Positions 59,947 to 64,000 of a stretch of DNA of 64,000 nucleotides are shown piece after piece; position 1 is the first letter of the stretch, and every line of letters starts with the position of its first letter. This stretch comes from Paenarthrobacter nitroguajacolicus. GTDB lineage: Bacteria; Actinomycetota; Actinomycetes; Actinomycetales; Micrococcaceae. Below the pieces are notes generated by a model. That model did not search any database. It was not told the DNA's origin and saw only the letters and a program-made list of their open reading frames with translations. The translations under genes were made by a program, and so were the position numbers. Location: the NCBI RefSeq assembly GCF_029952445.1, contig NZ_JAQPPK010000013.1:81137-145136 (forward strand). The letters are read 5' to 3'.

Positions 59947-60867
59947 TCAGTCGGTGCCCAGCTCGGCTTCCCTCCGGTCAGCGTCCGGTCCGTGAGACCC
60001 CGACCGGCGTCTCTGCCCGGCTACGACGACGGCCAGCCCGGCGAGTATCAGTCCCAACCCTGCATAGGTTCCGGCCGGCAACGTCTCGTGAAGAAAGATG
60101 GCTGCCAGGATGGCCGCGCCCGGGATTTCCAGGAGGATGATCATGGACACGAGCAGTGGACTCATGGTCGCCAGCAAGTGGTTGAAGGCCGTGTGCCCCA
60201 CCAACTGCGCGCAGACGGTGATGGCGATAATGCCCAGCCAGCCGCCGGCGTCGAACCCGGACAGGGGCTGTCCGCTGACCAAAGCCAACACAGCCACCAG
60301 CGCCGCACACATGCCGTAGCAGAGGGTCGTATACGTTCCCGTTGCCATTGACTGCCGGGCCTTTCCGCCCGCCAGGGTGTAGAGACCGGCCAGGGCGCCG
60401 CCAGCTACGGCCAACAGATCGCCCAGGAGCGCTTCGGGGGAAGAACCCATATCGAATCCCGTGATGGCTACAACACCCACAAACGCAATGCCAAGGCCAA
60501 TCAGGACAGGCCAGCGGTGGCGTGTGCCGCGGAACATCTGGAAAACAGCGATCCACGCCGACTGCAGGCAGACCAGCGCCGTGGCAGCGGCAACGGACGT
60601 CAGCTGAAGTGCGGTGATGAAGCAGGCGAAGTGGAATGCCAATGCGACGGCGGCCATCACCGACCAGCCGAATTCGCGCCGGGTGATCCTGCCGAAGGCT
60701 TTCGGCTCCCGTATGGCCACGGGTGCCGCCATCACCACGGCTCCGATCGCATTCCGCCAGAAGGCGATGGCCAATGCGGTCACGGACGTTGCGCCCAGCG
60801 TGCCTGCGATGAGGGGTCCGGAGGAGGCCACGCCGAGAACTCCGAGGGTGGCGATGAGAAGGGTCAC
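59947..60867 (-). CDS. EamA/DMT family transporter
   Basis: A 306-residue protein with ten predicted membrane helices in two EamA repeats (residues about 5-140 and 150-285). Features include Phe-Trp-Arg-Asn-Ala-Ile-Gly near residue 36, a Leu-Gln-Ser-Ala-Trp-Ile-Ala-Val-Phe segment at about 103, and Leu-Gly-Glu/Ile-Pro-Gly-Ala patterns in the second repeat. Members move amino acids, nucleotides or drugs; substrate unknown. The cytoplasmic tail is short and charged. Confidence 0.9.
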   Translation of the reverse strand: MTLLIATLGVLGVASSGPLIAGTLGATSVTALAIAFWRNAIGAVVMAAPVAIREPKAFGRITRREFGWSVMAAVALAFHFACFITALQLTSVAAATALVCLQSAWIAVFQMFRGTRHRWPVLIGLGIAFVGVVAITGFDMGSSPEALLGDLLAVAGGALAGLYTLAGGKARQSMATGTYTTLCYGMCAALVAVLALVSGQPLSGFDAGGWLGIIAITVCAQLVGHTAFNHLLATMSPLLVSMIILLEIPGAAILAAIFLHETLPAGTYAGLGLILAGLAVVVAGQRRRSGSHGPDADRREAELGTD

Positions 60868-60985
60868 AGACCAACCCTAGTGTGGTGGATGGGCGGTACT
60901 GCCCCTATCTGATGCGCGGACAGTGTGATTGTCTTGACTCATCATTCCAGTGAGCCGGTGACGGCATACCCAAGGGGATACCTGA

Positions 60986-62980
60986 TTGAACAGAACACCC
61001 GTCGGCACTGGTACCAAACGGAGACGGTCAGTCCTGCTCCTGGTGGTGGCCGGAGCGCTCACGGCTGCCCTCGTGGTCGCAGGGTGGTTTGTTGTTTCGC
61101 GGGACCGCCGCGGGGGGCCTGACGGACAGGGACCGCAGGTCCCCAGCGTCTTTCCCGTACCCCAGCACGCACGGCCCGGCACGGGAAGCCCAGTTCCTTT
61201 GAACGGCCACGTGTACATCGTGGCACCTTCGGGAACGGATCAGGCGTCTGTCGCGGCCCTTCAGGAACTGGTAGCAGGAGCCGGAGGCACCGGCGAAGCC
61301 GTGGCAGCCCTGAACAACCCGCGCGAGGACGCCTCAGCCGTCTATTTGGGAACCGCCGCAACATCCGCTTCCGCCCTCAAAGCCTTGAGGATCGACGGCG
61401 ACGCGGAGATTCAGGACGCCCTGGGAAGAACCGAAGGCTACGCACTTGCCACCGGGCAGTCTTCTGGAATTCCGACGGCGGTACTCGCCGGAAAGGATGG
61501 TGACGGGCTCTTCCATGCCGTCCAAACCCTTCGCCAGCTGATCAAGGGCGGCTCCGTATCTCCGGTCCGCATCAGCGACTGGCCGCTGATGGAGACCCGT
61601 GGCGTCATCGAGGGCTTCTACGGTACTCCGTGGTCCCATCAGGCCCGCCTGGACGCTATCGCCTTCGCTGGGCGACAGAAGATGAACACCTATATCTATT
61701 CGCCAAAGGACGATCCCCTGCTCAGGGATAAGTGGCGGGCCCTCTACTCGAACCAGGAACTCCAGCAATTGCAGGAGCTGATCGATGCCGCAGCGACCAA
61801 TCACATCCGGTTCACTTACGCGTTGTCGCCGGGGATCGATGTTTGCTATTCGCGGCCATCGGACCTCGACGACGCCGTAGCCAAGCTTGACTCGTTGTAT
61901 TCGCTGGGGGTGCGTTCGTTCGTGATCCCATTGGATGACATCGCCACGAAAGTTCAGTGTGCCGAGGACCTCCGGGAGTTCGGTTCCGGCCAGGCCAATC
62001 TGGCAAAAGCACAAGCTTCTTTCCTGAACGACGTGAATGAGCGGTTCATCTCTGCACGCGAGGGCGTGCTCCCGCTCGAAACGGTCCCCACCTTCTACAA
62101 CGGATCCTCCAGCACTCCTTACAAGCGGGAGCTCGGCAAAGCCCTGAACCCTGAAATCGTGGTGCAGTGGACCGGCGAAGACGTGGTCTCCCACCGCATC
62201 ACCCAGGAGTCGGCTGAAACCGCGGCCCGGAGTTACGGGACCCCAAGTTCTCCGCGAACGCTTGTCGTCTGGGACAACTATCCTGTCAATGATTTTTCCC
62301 AGGACCACCTGTTCCTGGCCCCCGTCATCGGCAGGGACGCCAATCTCTACCAGTCGATCCACGGCATCGTCACCAACCCCATGATCGAGCCGTACCTGTC
62401 CTTGCCGGCCATCTTCAATTACGCCGATCTCACATGGAACGGTCCAGCCTACGATCCCGCCACCTCAATGGGTGCCGCCCTGTCCTTGCTTGCCGGGCCC
62501 GATCCCGAGGTCAATGCCGCAGTGAGGGCATTCGTGGACCTGAATCAGGATTGGCAGGACGATGAGCTCACACCCTCGGCTCCCGGGCTTCGTCGTGACA
62601 TTGACCGGTTCTGGGCAGATTACGACGCCGGGGGGTCGCCTTCAGGAGACCTGAAGGCCCGCGCCGGCCTGCTGCAGCGGTTGCCGGAACTCCTGCCCCG
62701 GATGGCAGTGCCCGGGTTCGCCACGGACGCTACCCAGTGGGTCGCGGCAGCCGCAAGCTACGGACGGGGTGTGGAGGAGGCCCTGGACATGCTGGAGGCC
62801 GCGAAACGCGGTGATACCCAGACCGCCGCTGAGGCCCGCAGGAATGTGCAGAGCGCGTTGACGGCAGCTACCGCCAAGACACAACCCACCCTTGACTTGG
62901 GCGTTGTTGTGCCTGTGCTGGGCGACAACGAGTTGAAGGGTTTCCTGGAACGAGCGCTTCAGCAGGTTCCGGCCAGTTAG
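60986..62980 (+). CDS. Glycoside hydrolase family 84 beta-N-acetylglucosaminidase-like, membrane-anchored
   Basis: 664 residues from a TTG start with AAGGGG ~10 bases upstream. An N-terminal basic tail and one hydrophobic segment (residues 15-36) form a signal anchor. A small GH20b-like domain (about 50-195) precedes the GH84 barrel: Arg-Gly-Val-Ile-Glu-Gly-Phe-Tyr-Gly-Thr-Pro-Trp, Asn-Thr-Tyr-Ile-Tyr-Ser-Pro-Lys-Asp-Asp-Pro, and the catalytic Asp317-Asp318 in Ile-Pro-Leu-Asp-Asp-Ile. These enzymes remove N-acetylglucosamine from glycans, acting outside the cell. It diverges from the EamA gene. Confidence 0.93.
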   Translation: MNRTPVGTGTKRRRSVLLLVVAGALTAALVVAGWFVVSRDRRGGPDGQGPQVPSVFPVPQHARPGTGSPVPLNGHVYIVAPSGTDQASVAALQELVAGAGGTGEAVAALNNPREDASAVYLGTAATSASALKALRIDGDAEIQDALGRTEGYALATGQSSGIPTAVLAGKDGDGLFHAVQTLRQLIKGGSVSPVRISDWPLMETRGVIEGFYGTPWSHQARLDAIAFAGRQKMNTYIYSPKDDPLLRDKWRALYSNQELQQLQELIDAAATNHIRFTYALSPGIDVCYSRPSDLDDAVAKLDSLYSLGVRSFVIPLDDIATKVQCAEDLREFGSGQANLAKAQASFLNDVNERFISAREGVLPLETVPTFYNGSSSTPYKRELGKALNPEIVVQWTGEDVVSHRITQESAETAARSYGTPSSPRTLVVWDNYPVNDFSQDHLFLAPVIGRDANLYQSIHGIVTNPMIEPYLSLPAIFNYADLTWNGPAYDPATSMGAALSLLAGPDPEVNAAVRAFVDLNQDWQDDELTPSAPGLRRDIDRFWADYDAGGSPSGDLKARAGLLQRLPELLPRMAVPGFATDATQWVAAAASYGRGVEEALDMLEAAKRGDTQTAAEARRNVQSALTAATAKTQPTLDLGVVVPVLGDNELKGFLERALQQVPAS

Positions 62981-63019
62981 GTTCTCGTGTGGCTACGCGC
63001 GGATTTGGGTATTAAATGC

Positions 63020-63051
63020 AAAAGTCCCGGTCATTTCTGACCGGGACTTTT
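63020..63051. terminator. Perfect terminator hairpin
   Basis: AAAAGTCCCGGTCA (63020-63033) pairs exactly with 63038-63051 over a 4-base loop, with A- and T-runs at the arms. It lies 4 bases after the tRNA-Ala end on the minus strand, and serves the convergent GH84 gene as well. Confidence 0.92.
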
Positions 63052-63055
63052 CTTA

Positions 63056-63131
63056 TGGTGGAGGCACGGGGACTCGAACCCCGAACCCCCTGCTTGCAAA
63101 GCAGGTGCGCTACCAATTGCGCCATGCCCCC
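63056..63131 (-). tRNA. tRNA-Ala (anticodon TGC)
   Basis: On the minus strand GGGGGCA (63131-63125) pairs with TGCCTCC through one wobble, and the CCA end is encoded (63058-63056). The anticodon arm CCTGC-TTTGCAA-GCAGG gives TGC. The T-loop GTTCGAGTC and D-loop are standard. Its place two genes from tRNA-Ile matches the origin-region order. Confidence 0.97.
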
Positions 63132-63202
63132 ATAAGAAGCAACCCGTCAATCATACCCCATCTCCGGACTGGCTTTTACCAGTTCGGAACCGGGCTCTTC
63201 GG

Positions 63203-63322
63203 CTAATCAACCGTATCGGTTGACTTGCTCCAGACATCTTTCCGGGCTACGGATTCCTGGTTCTTTTTATAAACCAGGACACCTGCGATTGCGGCTGCCA
63301 CAACTACCAGCAACTTCTTCAC
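63203..63322 (-). CDS. DLW-39 family micro-protein
   Basis: 39 residues, read by translation: GTG at 63322 with GAGGT upstream, stop TAG at 63203. It opens Val-Lys-Lys-Leu-Leu-Val-Val-Val-Ala-Ala-Ala, has one membrane-like helix, and ends with an Asp-Val-Trp-Ser-Lys-Ser-Thr-Asp segment matching the conserved Asp-Leu-Trp/Asp-Val-Trp motif of the family. The length is exactly the usual 39 residues. Its place between tRNA-Ala and tRNA-Ile near gyrA is conserved in actinobacteria. Function unknown. Confidence 0.88.
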   Translation of the reverse strand: MKKLLVVVAAAIAGVLVYKKNQESVARKDVWSKSTDTVD

Positions 63323-63369
63323 AAGTACCTCATTCCGGTTCAGTTTTACCTGAACCTGTTTTGGTTCCG

Positions 63370-63443
63370 TGGGCGTACCAGGACTTGAACCTGGGACCTC
63401 TTCGTTATCAGCGAAGCGCTCTAACCGCCTGAGCTATACGCCC
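63370..63443 (-). tRNA. tRNA-Ile (anticodon GAT)
   Basis: On the minus strand GGGCGTA (63443-63437) pairs with TACGCCC (63377-63371), with discriminator A at 63370. The anticodon arm TTCGC-TGATAAC-GAAGA contains GAT. The T-arm is CCAGG-TTCAAGT-CCTGG. CCA is not encoded. Confidence 0.97.
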
Positions 63444-63556
63444 CGATGCCTCATCGGGCCGAGATATGACTGTACAGCACTTCCCGGCCCGATCTCAAAT
63501 CGAGGCAATTTCGCCATGGATTTCCGTCGAAAACGGCGGATTTCCGCGGATTTTTC

Positions 63557-64000
63557 CTAGTCGTCCGTCAGGGTGACGCCAACGCCGCCAACCAATGTTG
63601 CAGAAATGTTATAGAGCACCGCGGACAGCATGGACAGTGCCGTCAGCAGGACAACGTTCACAACGGCAATGATGGTGGCGAACGAGGCTACCTGGCCAAG
63701 CGAAGCGATCTTCTTGAGCTCGAATCCGCTGCCTTCGGAACCGGCGAGTGTGCCCAACAGGCTGTCCACTTGGTTGAAGATGCCTGTAAGGTCCAGAACT
63801 GTCCACAAAACGATTGCGGCCACCACAGTGACGATGCCGAGCGCCACTGACAGCAGGAAGGCCATCTTGAGGACTGACCAGGGGTCCACCTTGCTGACCA
63901 GGAGGCGTGCGCGGCGCACCTTCGCTTTCGGCGCCGGTTTTACCAGGCCAGGGGCGCCCTGGGCGGGACGCTGGCCGGTGGCTCCGGCGGGGCGCTGGCC
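63557..64000 (-). CDS. DUF3566 domain-containing membrane protein (partial)
   Basis: The frame runs from the right edge to the stop at 63557 (147 residues); the start lies outside the window. The visible N-terminal part is a Pro/Ala/Gly/Gln-rich tail with a repeated Gly-Gln-Arg-Pro-Ala unit. Then follow a basic patch, Val-Asp-Pro-Trp-Ser-Val-Leu-Lys, a membrane helix, a loop with Ile-Phe-Asn-Gln-Val, and a second helix ending in Leu-Tyr-Asn-Ile-Ser-Ala-Thr-Leu-Val-Gly-Gly. This is DUF3566. In actinobacteria the gene lies directly downstream of gyrA and the protein is linked to cell growth or division. Confidence 0.93.
   Translation of the reverse strand, partial: GQRPAGATGQRPAQGAPGLVKPAPKAKVRRARLLVSKVDPWSVLKMAFLLSVALGIVTVVAAIVLWTVLDLTGIFNQVDSLLGTLAGSEGSGFELKKIASLGQVASFATIIAVVNVVLLTALSMLSAVLYNISATLVGGVGVTLTDD

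Overview
This is a GC-rich actinobacterial chromosome segment, most like Arthrobacter/Paenarthrobacter (Micrococcales). The assignment rests on gene content and order, not on a search. The right third carries the conserved origin-proximal actinobacterial block: fhaA-fhaB-pstP-rodA-pbpA-pknA-pknB on the plus strand, then trpG/pabA and a class E sortase on the minus strand, crgA, ppiA-rhomboid, tRNA-Ala, a DLW-39 micro-protein, tRNA-Ile and a DUF3566 gene cut by the right edge. In this order gyrA, gyrB and the dnaA/dnaN origin should lie just beyond base 64000. No prophage, insertion sequence, rRNA operon or CRISPR array is visible.

Bases 1-20,000 hold mostly single housekeeping or accessory genes in both orientations: the end of a DJ-1/PfpI protein, a TetR/HXXEE pair around a perfect palindrome, glycerate kinase, a 2-hydroxyacid dehydrogenase, a GH2 glycosidase, a glycerophosphodiesterase, a HAD phosphatase, a glutathionyl-hydroquinone-reductase-like protein, a PfkB kinase, a kynurenine-formamidase-like hydrolase, a RelA/SpoT-domain protein, SulP and BASS transporters, and a KptA RNA 2'-phosphotransferase beside an apparent SMI1/KNR4 remnant.

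Bases 19,400-39,600 are catabolic modules, most paired with a local regulator and a visible operator: alditol oxidase with a LacI repressor; a 5-oxoprolinase-type operon (pxpA, MFS transporter, fused pxpBC, biotin carboxylase-BCCP) with a divergent GntR/FCD regulator; an amine (probably putrescine) oxidase, universal stress protein and APC permease operon with a divergent TetR; and a talarate/galactarate-dehydratase-type enzyme followed by its GntR/FCD regulator. A LysR effector domain without a DNA-binding domain sits divergent to a DUF5997 gene.

Bases 39,650-51,800 hold tRNA-Leu(CAG) and the cell-growth/Ser-Thr kinase cluster. Next, 51,870-54,994 is a compact alkylation-repair cluster: an Ogt-type methyltransferase, a small ECF-like sigma factor, a second methyltransferase with an N-terminal extension, AlkB, and the glycosylase Tag. 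The first four genes overlap at their junctions, which suggests a self-contained alkylation response. After Tag comes 733 bp without a gene that contains eight exact DnaA boxes (TTRTCCACA) plus several near matches. This is an origin-like or DnaA-titrating cluster away from the expected oriC position. It is followed by a GyrI-like gene, rhomboid, ppiA, a membrane protein built on eight 11-residue repeats, a family 2 glycosyltransferase, an EamA transporter and a GH84 enzyme.

The strongest leads are the sigma/methyltransferase alkylation operon, the DnaA-box cluster, the possible split DUF5997/LysR-effector regulator, and the biotin carboxylase tied to PxpBC, which resembles a split urea-carboxylase-type enzyme.
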